Positions 1 through 4,494 of a DNA stretch of 10,153 nucleotides are shown piece by piece. The notes under the pieces are model-generated. The model saw only the letters and a program-made list of their open reading frames with translations. It did not search any database and had not been told where the DNA came from. A program made the position numbers and the translations under genes. This stretch comes from Parcubacteria group bacterium GW2011_GWD2_43_10 (GTDB lineage Bacteria; Patescibacteriota; Patescibacteriia; Veblenbacterales; UBA10138): NCBI GenBank assembly GCA_000995845.1, contig LCEZ01000024.1, forward strand, positions 1-10,153, given 5' to 3'. Position 1 is the first letter of the stretch. Each line of letters begins with the position of its first letter.

Positions 1-190
1 GCATAAGTGATATACAGTGGTAGGGTGCTCTTAATACGCTTCAAGGAATCGAACTAAACTACCAAGAACAATTTCGCTTATCTAAGAACTTTTTGGTTCT
101 AGACCAAGACGGGTTCGATTAGTAGCGCCGGAGCCAAAGACTTTTTATCGAGTGACCTAGATACGTCGTGCCATAGGTCTGCTCGATTGG
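1..190 (+). ncRNA. Candidate structured RNA, 3' portion, identity unknown
   Basis: No frame is open through this stretch on the plus strand, but it is rich in complementary segments. TGGTAG (18-23) can pair with CTACCA (59-64). AATCGAAC (47-54) pairs perfectly with GTTCGATT (113-120), which would form a pseudoknot with the first helix or an alternative to it. A hairpin pairs 81-89 with 96-103 with one bulged A. A long hairpin pairs ATCGAG (147-152) with CTCGAT (182-187) and GACCTA (154-159) with TAGGTC (174-179), with only a small internal loop between. An intrinsic terminator follows at 193-228. This is the layout of the 3' end of a structured RNA gene whose 5' part lies outside the window. 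I could not match it to tmRNA, RNase P, SRP, 6S or 5S RNA. Strand is inferred from the terminator, which would also work in the other direction. Confidence 0.35.
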
Positions 191-192
191 GA

Positions 193-228
193 AACGAAAA
201 AGCTTCGCATTCACGAAGTTTTTTCGTT
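193..228 (+). terminator. Intrinsic terminator, near-symmetric
   Basis: The two 15-base arms 193-207 and 214-228 are complementary except for one G-T pair, with the six-base loop CATTCA. The core stem CTTCG/CGAAG is followed by a run of six T. The 5' arm carries a run of five A, so the hairpin could act on both strands. It separates the candidate structured RNA from the gene starting at 248. Confidence 0.7.
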
Positions 229-235
229 GGGGGAG

Positions 236-247
236 TATACTCATGGT
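236..247 (+). promoter_or_regulatory. -10 box directly upstream of the gene at 248
   Basis: TATACT at 236-241 lies six bases before the ATG at 248, so transcription would begin at or next to the start codon. No good -35 box is visible at 16-18 bp spacing; that region is the terminator hairpin. The purine run at 229-235 could instead act as a ribosome binding site, though its spacing of about 12 nt is long. Confidence 0.4.
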
Positions 248-541
248 ATGAGTTCACGGCTTAAAATGATTCTTCCGCTCTGCGCCGTTGTTCTGCTGGC
301 CGCGGGCGTAGCCATACCGCGGTATACAGTCCGCGACCTAGTATCAGTCGAGTCAAGACTTGAATCGTGCATCTCCTTGGCGACGTACCTGCACTACGAT
401 AATCCGTTGGAACGTGAAGGAAAATTGAATCCAAATAGTTCTGAATTTATCAAAAGCATAAAACCGGAAATGATGGAAAAGGTTATGAATGAGATAGCGG
501 CTACAGGCTTAAATCAAGATAAGGTTGAAAACATAGCATAA
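248..541 (+). CDS. Small hypothetical protein with an N-terminal membrane segment
   Basis: A 97-residue protein I do not recognise. Residues 6-22 or so are hydrophobic (KMILPLCAVVLLAAGVAIP) after a basic start, fitting a signal anchor or uncleaved signal peptide. The remainder is polar and probably helical, with a lysine- and glutamate-rich C-terminus. I chose ATG 248 over the upstream TTG at 227 because 227 lies in the terminator stem and a -10 box sits six bases before 248. Base use shifts inside the gene: the first 170 bases are GC-richer, with codons unlike the neighbours, and the last third is AT-rich. A terminator follows at 600-626. The gene is plausible, but could be a chance open frame. 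Confidence 0.5.
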   Translation: MSSRLKMILPLCAVVLLAAGVAIPRYTVRDLVSVESRLESCISLATYLHYDNPLEREGKLNPNSSEFIKSIKPEMMEKVMNEIAATGLNQDKVENIA

Positions 542-599
542 TGTGGATTACGTTAGTGAATATTGCTTTAAATTGAAATTATAGAGAGTTATAACAATG

Positions 600-626
600 A
601 ACACCAGTATTGATTGGTGTTTTTTG
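600..626 (+). terminator. Intrinsic terminator
   Basis: ACACCA (601-606) pairs with TGGTGT (615-620) across an eight-base loop, extended by A600-T621 and followed by a T run. It ends transcription of the gene at 248-541. It lacks a good T run on the minus strand, so it is a poor terminator for the convergent NYN gene. Confidence 0.75.
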
Positions 627-672
627 TATAGGGCAAATGAAGGTTAGAACTTCCTAAAACTATTAGAATAAT

Positions 673-1269
673 TTACAGCAATTTACCTTTTAACTTTTCA
701 AACTCAAATACCTCAGAATTACGTATCAGAATTGTCCGCCCTGTTGTGTACGATAGACCCTTATTAGGATCTGCCTCAAAGCCGAGATAGATACAGCGTA
801 CGCCACGCGACTTTGTCTCAGTTATGGCTGGTTGCAAATCAGAGTCAGAGCTGCCAACAATAATTTCCTCAGCTTTTTTATCACAGGCAGTGCTTACCAT
901 ATCTACGGCAATACTCACATCTACACCCTTCTCCTTAAATACCAACACCTTTTTACCACCATCCACATCTTCCATATGTCCGCGTACGCGCCCGCGTAAA
1001 ATAACTTCAAACCCTTGCTGTTCAAGGTGAGTCTTCAATAAACGTTGCTCCTCAATAAGTTGACGGGATTTTTCCTTGCTCTCCTTGTGTTCTTTAATGC
1101 GACCAAAGTAAAATACCCGTCGGCCTAGTTCAATACCGGTAAGTACTTTATCTAGCAAGCCCTTAAAATCGTACTCATGCCAAACTAGCTTGTCCTTACC
1201 AGCCTCTTTGAATACAGACTTAATTTTGCCCTTGAAATTCTCGCCGTCTACAAATAGTATTCTTAGCAT
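673..1269 (-). CDS. NYN-domain protein (LabA/DUF88-like), probable RNA-acting nuclease
   Basis: A 198-residue protein with the marks of the NYN/PIN-like nuclease fold. The N-terminus has the strand plus VDGEN motif with Asp8 and Asn11. A central KGVDVSIAVDMV segment carries Asp117 and Asp123. Then VGSSDSDLQPAI carries Asp142 and Asp144. These acidic residues correspond to the metal-binding active site of the family, whose studied members cleave or are thought to process RNA. A lysine- and glutamate-rich stretch at 58-85 probably forms a helical insertion. There is no signal peptide, so it should be cytoplasmic. The ATG at 1269 is supported by a -10 box six bases upstream and the absence of a Shine-Dalgarno site. 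The gene stands alone and converges on the hypothetical gene at 248-541. Upstream is a separate promoter-terminator unit that may attenuate it. Specific substrate unknown. Confidence 0.88.
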   Translation of the reverse strand: MLRILFVDGENFKGKIKSVFKEAGKDKLVWHEYDFKGLLDKVLTGIELGRRVFYFGRIKEHKESKEKSRQLIEEQRLLKTHLEQQGFEVILRGRVRGHMEDVDGGKKVLVFKEKGVDVSIAVDMVSTACDKKAEEIIVGSSDSDLQPAITETKSRGVRCIYLGFEADPNKGLSYTTGRTILIRNSEVFEFEKLKGKLL

Positions 1270-1275
1270 AGGCTA

Positions 1276-1304
1276 ATTTTAGCAGAAAAAAAGAAGAACC
1301 CCAA
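1276..1304 (-). promoter_or_regulatory. Proximal promoter of the NYN gene
   Basis: On the minus strand TTGGGG (1304-1299) and TAAAAT (1281-1276) are separated by 17 bp. The -10 box is six bases from the ATG, predicting a leaderless transcript. The -35 box lies in the 3' arm of the upstream terminator hairpin, so pairing in the RNA and the promoter share bases. Confidence 0.5.
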
Positions 1305-1326
1305 CGGGCCTTGCGGCTGGCTGGGG
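1285..1326 (-). terminator. Intrinsic terminator or attenuator ahead of the NYN gene
   Basis: On the minus strand CCCCA (1326-1322) pairs with TGGGG (1303-1299), with inner GCC/GGC pairs around a GCAA loop, followed by TTCTTC and seven T. It starts about seven bases after the predicted transcription start of the promoter at 1340-1367. The resulting RNA would be only about 45-50 nt. It may be a tiny RNA, or attenuation of the NYN gene. Confidence 0.65.
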
Positions 1327-1339
1327 CGTGTATATTTCT

Positions 1340-1367
1340 AGTATACTCTTCTGGCAACTAAAGTCAA
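1340..1367 (-). promoter_or_regulatory. Strong sigma-70-type promoter ahead of the terminator
   Basis: On the minus strand TTGACT (1367-1362) and TATACT (1345-1340) are separated by 16 bp. The predicted start is near 1333, immediately before the terminator hairpin. There is no ATG between the start site and the hairpin, so no leader peptide is evident. Confidence 0.6.
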
Positions 1368-1446
1368 TCTCGGATGTGCATATCTTTTCAAGAGGTAATT
1401 AGCCCACCGTAATATATTTCACCATACTCTTAGTTCTAATTTCCTC

Positions 1447-1493
1447 TCCGCCCTAGGCGGACAGGCACGATAGATTTATCTCCCGCAGGGAGA
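1447..1493. repeat. Two short GC-rich palindromes
   Basis: TCCGCC (1447-1452) pairs with GGCGGA (1456-1461) across three bases, and TCTCCC (1479-1484) pairs with GGGAGA (1488-1493) across GCA. Neither has a T run. They resemble the short dispersed palindromes seen in many Patescibacteria genomes; that comparison is from memory. They lie between the helicase terminator and the promoter at 1340-1367. Confidence 0.45.
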
Positions 1494-1502
1494 GAGCCAA
1501 AT

Positions 1503-1535
1503 AAAAAATCGTGAGCTTTATGCTCACTATTTTTT
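1503..1535 (-). terminator. Intrinsic terminator of the DEAD-box gene, symmetric
   Basis: GTGAGC (1511-1516) pairs with GCTCAC (1522-1527) across a five-base loop. A and T runs flank both sides, so it can stop transcription in either direction. It lies 18 bases beyond the stop codon of the minus-strand helicase gene. Confidence 0.8.
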
Positions 1536-1552
1536 ATTGTTTAACAATGATT

Positions 1553-2791
1553 TTATCTATACTGTCGGTGCGGCGGGCGGCGGCTGTGTCCGCTATGAGA
1601 ATATTGAGCACCCCGAGTTTGGTGGGCTGTATGTTTTTCACCCATTTGCGTCGGTTGGCGCGGAGGAAAGGTAGGAAGTCGGGAAGGCGGCAACATAATC
1701 CGTACGAGTTTTTCTATTTCCCGCACTTCACTGCGTTGGTCTGGCGTGGCAAAGGAGATGGCTCGCCCGCTTAATCCCGCCCGCCCGGTGCGGCCGATAC
1801 GGTGAACGTAATCCCCGGGATTGCTCGGCAGGTCGTAATTTATTACGAGTTCAATGCCAGTGACGTCTATGCCGCGGGCGGCAATGTCGGTAGCTACCAG
1901 CACGCGATAGCGACCGGATTTAAAACCATCTAAGGCTTCACGCCGCTGGGCTAATGAACGATTGGAGTGAATCTCAGCTGATCGGTGCCCCATAGTTTGT
2001 ACTGCTCGGGTAACTTTTTTGGCGTTGAATTTCGTACGACAGAAGACAAGCGTTGAACCACGATAATCAGTCAGTAATTTTTCAAGCAGCAGGTTCTTAG
2101 CCTCCCGTGTAATAACAAATAATTCGTGAGTAATTTTGTCAGCTGCAGTGCCCGGTCTAGCAATTTCCACTCTGACCGGAAGTTTCATGTAGTTAGCGGC
2201 AATACGCACGATATCTTCCGGCATGGTGGCGGAGAACAACATGGTCTGACGATTTACTGGCACAACTTTTAATATGCGGGTTATCTGCGGAAGGAATCCC
2301 ATGTCTAGCATGCGATCAGCTTCGTCTAAAACAAGCGTATTTACCTCATTAAGGTGGATGGTTTTTTGTTCTAAATGATCTATCAGCCTGCCGGGAGTAG
2401 CCACAATAATGTGGGGGCGTTTGTTGATAGCTGAGAACTGCCTTTTGATATCTTGCCCGCCAATGAGTACGGCCGTTCGTAAGCCAAAAGGCCTGCCGAG
2501 TTTATGGAAGACCTCATCCACCTGTAGGGCTAGTTCCCGAGTTGGCAAAAGCACTAAGGCCTGTCCTTTTATACTCGCCAGCCGTTGAATAGCAGGTATG
2601 GCAAAAGCCAGTGTCTTTCCTGTGCCAGTTTGAGCAATACCAATAAGGTCCTTGCCTTCAATTAAAGGAGGAATGGCATCGCGCTGAATCGAAGTTGGTA
2701 TGGTAAGTTTGAGGCGGTCCAAAGCTTCCAAAAGGCGCGGTGCAATGCCGAGCCCGAAAAAACTTGGAGAAATAGTTTGAGATTCAGTCAT
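1553..2791 (-). CDS. rhlE: DEAD-box ATP-dependent RNA helicase, RhlE-like
   Basis: A 412-residue two-domain helicase that uses ATP to unwind or remodel RNA, probably in ribosome assembly or RNA decay in the cytoplasm. All motifs are present in order: FFGLG and Q motif (11-36), AQTGTGKT (53-60), PTRELA (83-88), TPGRL (132-136), DEAD (156-159), SAT (187-189), LVFCRTK (248-254), TDIAARGID (301-309) and HRIGRTGR (330-337). The tail after 370 is short, basic and rich in Pro, His, Gln and Arg, a likely RNA-binding extension. The open frame extends to 2830, but that part overlaps the promoter: a consensus -35 starts exactly there and the -10 ends ten bases before ATG 2791. The gene is alone in its transcription unit. 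The family is certain; the exact subgroup (RhlE rather than another short bacterial DEAD-box protein) is likely. Confidence 0.95.
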   Translation of the reverse strand: MTESQTISPSFFGLGIAPRLLEALDRLKLTIPTSIQRDAIPPLIEGKDLIGIAQTGTGKTLAFAIPAIQRLASIKGQALVLLPTRELALQVDEVFHKLGRPFGLRTAVLIGGQDIKRQFSAINKRPHIIVATPGRLIDHLEQKTIHLNEVNTLVLDEADRMLDMGFLPQITRILKVVPVNRQTMLFSATMPEDIVRIAANYMKLPVRVEIARPGTAADKITHELFVITREAKNLLLEKLLTDYRGSTLVFCRTKFNAKKVTRAVQTMGHRSAEIHSNRSLAQRREALDGFKSGRYRVLVATDIAARGIDVTGIELVINYDLPSNPGDYVHRIGRTGRAGLSGRAISFATPDQRSEVREIEKLVRIMLPPSRLPTFPPRQPTQMGEKHTAHQTRGAQYSHSGHSRRPPHRQYR

Positions 2792-2801
2792 AGAACAACG
2801 T

Positions 2802-2830
2802 ATTATCGCACGCCAGTGGTTTTGTGTCAA
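2802..2830 (-). promoter_or_regulatory. Near-consensus promoter of the helicase gene
   Basis: On the minus strand a perfect TTGACA (2830-2825), a 17 bp spacer and GATAAT (2807-2802), preceded by TGC, an extended -10 element. Transcription should start near 2795, leaving a leader of about four bases before ATG 2791. This fixes the start codon of the helicase. Confidence 0.8.
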
Positions 2831-2860
2831 TTAATTAGAGGAATAAATTAACACTTATAC

Positions 2861-2893
2861 AAAAAACCGTCCCGCATCAACGGGACGATTTTT
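2861..2893 (-). terminator. Intrinsic terminator, bidirectional
   Basis: CGTCCCG (2868-2874) pairs with CGGGACG (2881-2887) across six bases. It has six A on one side and ATTTTT on the other. On the minus strand it ends the transcript of the gene at 3042-3296 after a 3' UTR carrying four hairpins, and it insulates the helicase promoter. Confidence 0.8.
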
Positions 2894-2919
2894 ATATGCC
2901 TTCAATACCTTAACTAAAA

Positions 2920-3020
2920 CCACGCCTGTAAAGGCGTGGATAAAGTGGCACCTCCAATAGTTTCAACTATTGGACAAGCGCAGCTTGTATTGTAAAGATA
3001 CCACGGGCGTAAGCCCGTGG
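2920..3020. mobile_element. Four-hairpin cluster, possible non-autonomous IS200/IS605-type element
   Basis: Four stems follow one another in about 100 bp. They are CCACGCC/GGCGTGG (2920-2939), a perfect ten-base-pair stem with a two-base centre (2953-2974), ACAAGC/GCTTGT (2974-2988) and CCACGGGC/GCCCGTGG with loop GTAA (3001-3020). The first and last are similar in sequence. IS200/IS605 elements end in subterminal hairpins rather than inverted repeats, and derivatives that keep only the ends are known as PATEs. No transposase or guide-RNA gene is present, and I could not fix exact ends. Alternatively it is a structured 3' UTR of the minus-strand gene at 3042-3296. Confidence 0.4.
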
Positions 3021-3041
3021 AGTTTCATTCTATTTATTTTT

Positions 3042-3296
3042 TTATTCCACCAAAAATACCTGATCGCCTTCGTGCACCTTAGCCTCCACTTTCACGCCCA
3101 CTTCTTGGCCGGCCGCACCCTGACTTATGGCTTGATGATCATACTGCATATCCGAAATCGTTTGGTTAAAGTCATCATGGGCTCCCCGAAAACGCACACT
3201 TTGTCCGACCGACAACGGCGCCGATAATTTAATAATAGCAACTCCAATTTTGCCGTAGATGTGGGTTACTTTACCGATTAATTTTTCTTCTGGCAT
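3042..3296 (-). CDS. Stand-alone EF-Tu domain-2-like β-barrel protein
   Basis: An 84-residue protein of the type often annotated as translation elongation factor-like. The pattern I-G-K-V-T-H-x-x-x-K-I-G-V-A at 7-20, followed by a V-G-Q-x-V turn (30-34), a D-F-x-Q-x-I-x-x-M-Q segment (42-51) and G-x-x-V-G-V-K-V (63-70), fits the β-barrel of translation GTPase domain 2. The GTPase domain and its P-loop are absent. No function has been shown for these small proteins; a role near ribosomes or factors is only an inference. ATG 3296 is preceded by AAGGGGGTGA, a nine-of-ten match to the ideal Shine-Dalgarno; an upstream in-frame GTG at 3305 lies inside that site and is rejected. There is a clear promoter at 3342-3369 and a leader of about 40 nt. 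Confidence 0.8.
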   Translation of the reverse strand: MPEEKLIGKVTHIYGKIGVAIIKLSAPLSVGQSVRFRGAHDDFNQTISDMQYDHQAISQGAAGQEVGVKVEAKVHEGDQVFLVE

Positions 3297-3341
3297 AAGC
3301 CTCACCCCCTTTGTTTAAAGGTTTAACCTACTTATACTCTT

Positions 3342-3369
3342 ATTATATTCTCGCCACTCCTCTTGGCAA
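3342..3369 (-). promoter_or_regulatory. Promoter of the EF-Tu domain-2-like gene at 3042-3296
   Basis: On the minus strand TTGCCA (3369-3364), a 16 bp spacer and a perfect TATAAT (3347-3342). The start is predicted near 3335, giving a leader of about 40 nt that includes a strong Shine-Dalgarno. It is divergent from the promoter at 3398-3426. Confidence 0.65.
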
Positions 3370-3397
3370 ATACCACCGGGGTAACTAAGTATATATC

Positions 3398-3426
3398 TTG
3401 ACAACCCCCCCATGCTATACTATAAA
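3398..3426 (+). promoter_or_regulatory. Promoter of the small membrane peptide gene
   Basis: A perfect TTGACA (3398-3403), a 17 bp spacer and TATAAA (3421-3426). The start is near 3433, so the upstream in-frame ATG at 3412 is inside the promoter and not used. The leader is about 50 nt. Confidence 0.7.
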
Positions 3427-3483
3427 GGATTATTAAATAGAAATAACTTATTAAATAAACAAGTAACTTCAAAAGAGGGAATA

Positions 3484-3609
3484 ATGAAACAGAAAAAAGG
3501 TGAAATCAGCCGATTTCTCGGTTGGTGCGTGGTTGGTGCCTCCATTGGCATTTTGTTTTTACTAATTGGCATTAAGCCGTATGTTAAAATAAAAAAAGCA
3601 GACTATTAA
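3484..3609 (+). CDS. Small single-helix membrane peptide, hypothetical
   Basis: A 41-residue peptide: a basic start (MKQKKGE), one hydrophobic helix from about 11 to 31, and a basic end (KIKK), so it is probably a single-pass inner-membrane peptide. ATG 3484 has the Shine-Dalgarno AGAGGGA with normal spacing. A consensus promoter lies upstream and an intrinsic terminator directly downstream, so it is a complete one-gene unit, which argues that it is real despite its size. I do not recognise a family. Confidence 0.65.
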   Translation: MKQKKGEISRFLGWCVVGASIGILFLLIGIKPYVKIKKADY

Positions 3610-3614
3610 ATTTT

Positions 3615-3639
3615 GCCCTTCGGCTTGAAGGGCTTTTTT
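3615..3639 (+). terminator. Intrinsic terminator
   Basis: GCCCTTC (3615-3621) pairs with GAAGGGC (3627-3633) across five bases, followed by six T. It ends the unit at 3484-3609. Confidence 0.85.
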
Positions 3640-3675
3640 ATTTTGAATTGACTAATCAGCAAAATAGTGACAGTC

Positions 3676-3684
3676 TGTTATTAG
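3676..3684 (+). promoter_or_regulatory. Possible extended -10 box
   Basis: TGTTATTAG carries the TG of an extended -10 element ahead of TATTAG. The leader to ATG 3703 would be about 12 nt and would include the Shine-Dalgarno. No -35 box is evident at the right distance. Confidence 0.3.
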
Positions 3685-3702
3685 AAAAACAAAAGGTGAA
3701 AA

Positions 3703-3942
3703 ATGAACACTACCAAAGTAAAAGAATTAGTTTTGCTGTTAGAGGCCAAGGGCTTAACTAATGCGGTTACTTTGGGACTTAAGTATATTGTTCCTGAAAC
3801 TGAGTGTGCTCATATATCGCTGTATCAAGCTGCTAAAGATTTAGCAAATTGTGAGAGTGACCACGATCCGACCCGGCAACATCTGCAAGAAGTCCTTAGA
3901 TTAATTAAGGATGAAGAAATTATAAAATTCGATAAAAATTAA
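3703..3942 (+). CDS. Small cytoplasmic hypothetical protein
   Basis: A 79-residue soluble protein with no signal peptide or membrane helix. It looks all-helical: a leucine-rich N-terminal helix (5-16), a central segment containing a Cys-Ala-His (35-37), and an acidic C-terminal helix ending in lysine residues. The small-helical-domain layout could suit a regulator or DNA-binding protein, but I see no clear helix-turn-helix and assign no function. ATG 3703 has AAGGTGA just upstream, and a terminator follows the stop codon immediately. Confidence 0.65.
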   Translation: MNTTKVKELVLLLEAKGLTNAVTLGLKYIVPETECAHISLYQAAKDLANCESDHDPTRQHLQEVLRLIKDEEIIKFDKN

Positions 3943-3970
3943 CCGCCCTTGATTTTAGAGCGGCTTTTCT
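3943..3970 (+). terminator. Intrinsic terminator, weaker
   Basis: CCGC (3943-3946) pairs with GCGG (3960-3963), with an inner CT/AG pairing after one mismatch, followed by a short T run. It begins directly after the stop codon of the gene at 3703-3942. Confidence 0.6.
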
Positions 3971-3975
3971 ATAAA

Positions 3976-4001
3976 TAAAAAAGGCGGAAAGTTTTTCCGC
4001 C
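3976..4001 (-). terminator. Intrinsic terminator of the gene at 4014-4355
   Basis: An eight-base-pair stem GGCGGAAA/TTTCCGCC (3983-4001) with a three-base loop. On the minus strand it is followed by a T run (3977-3982). It lies 13 bases beyond the stop codon of the minus-strand gene. Confidence 0.8.
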
Positions 4002-4013
4002 GTAAAATTCTAA

Positions 4014-4355
4014 TTAAGCCCTAAGGGCTTCTTTTATTGTTTTTAAACGACTTTTTTGTAGGCAAAATCCTACACTATGGCTGGCGCTAGCTATTTTGAT
4101 TTCAGAGTATTTTTCTTCAATTCTAACCACAACATCTTTGGTAATTTCTCTGCCCTCTGAGGTAATTGTGACCATTTCCCCGGTTGGGATAGTGCCGTGT
4201 AACATTTCAGCCACTATTACTGTACCATGCTCGGTTTTGCACTTATTTTTAGCAGTGGAAGAGGGGAATATCCGTTCCACTTGAGCTACGCCATTATCAC
4301 TGCTTATGAGTAAATTGTTTGTTTCAATGATCCTAGGATCTATTTGACTGTCCAT
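4014..4355 (-). CDS. Second EF-Tu domain-2-like small protein, divergent
   Basis: A 113-residue cytoplasmic protein. Residues 44-101 follow the pattern of translation GTPase domain 2: G-T-V-x-V-A-E-x-x-x-G-T-I-P-x-G-E-x-V-T-I (44-64), then a V-V-V-R-I-E-E strand (75-81) and A-S-x-S-V-G-F-C-L (91-99). There is no GTPase domain. A basic tail with a KSRLKTIKEALRA end may form a helix. The N-terminal 40 residues are unassigned. It is more divergent than the protein at 3042-3296, and the call is by pattern only. The start is well supported: AAGGAG five bases before ATG 4355, with a promoter at 4400-4427 and a leader of about 40 nt. Confidence 0.6.
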   Translation of the reverse strand: MDSQIDPRIIETNNLLISSDNGVAQVERIFPSSTAKNKCKTEHGTVIVAEMLHGTIPTGEMVTITSEGREITKDVVVRIEEKYSEIKIASASHSVGFCLQKSRLKTIKEALRA

Positions 4356-4399
4356 GACGGCTCCTTGTTTATTTTTTGGTTGTTTTGTTTAGTTGCCCT

Positions 4400-4427
4400 A
4401 TTTTAGTGGTATATGCCAGTTTGTCAA
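4400..4427 (-). promoter_or_regulatory. Promoter of the gene at 4014-4355
   Basis: On the minus strand a perfect TTGACA (4427-4422), a 16 bp spacer and TAAAAT (4405-4400). The start is near 4393. It is divergent from the transglycosylase promoter. Confidence 0.65.
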
Positions 4428-4481
4428 GCCAGTAGCTAGCTAATTTATTAAACAGTGAAATCATATTATATATAAATGCGT

Positions 4482-4494
4482 TATAATAGTAGGT
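4482..4494 (+). promoter_or_regulatory. -10 box abutting the transglycosylase start
   Basis: A perfect TATAAT at 4482-4487, seven bases before ATG 4495. No Shine-Dalgarno can fit in a transcript from this box, so it would be leaderless. No convincing -35 box is seen at 16-18 bp. Confidence 0.6.

Noticed and set aside
98..137. tRNA- or tmRNA-like 3' end: TTCGATT loop followed by 12 bases, a discriminator base and CCA
   Set aside because: The spacing fits, but the bases flanking the loop do not pair as a T-stem (ACGGG against AGTAG), and no acceptor partner for the 3' strand occurs upstream in the window.
1447..1527. CRISPR-like series of short palindromes
   Set aside because: The three palindromes differ in sequence and spacing, so there is no direct repeat unit.
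1511..1774. Plus-strand frame across the end of the helicase gene
   Set aside because: It starts inside the terminator stem and is antisense to a well-supported helicase tail.
2792..2830. Upstream 13-codon extension of the helicase
   Set aside because: It overlaps the -35 and -10 boxes of a near-consensus promoter, so it cannot be in the main transcript.
3412..3483. Upstream start for the small membrane peptide at ATG 3412
   Set aside because: It lies between the -35 and -10 boxes; ATG 3484 has a Shine-Dalgarno and gives a compact membrane peptide.
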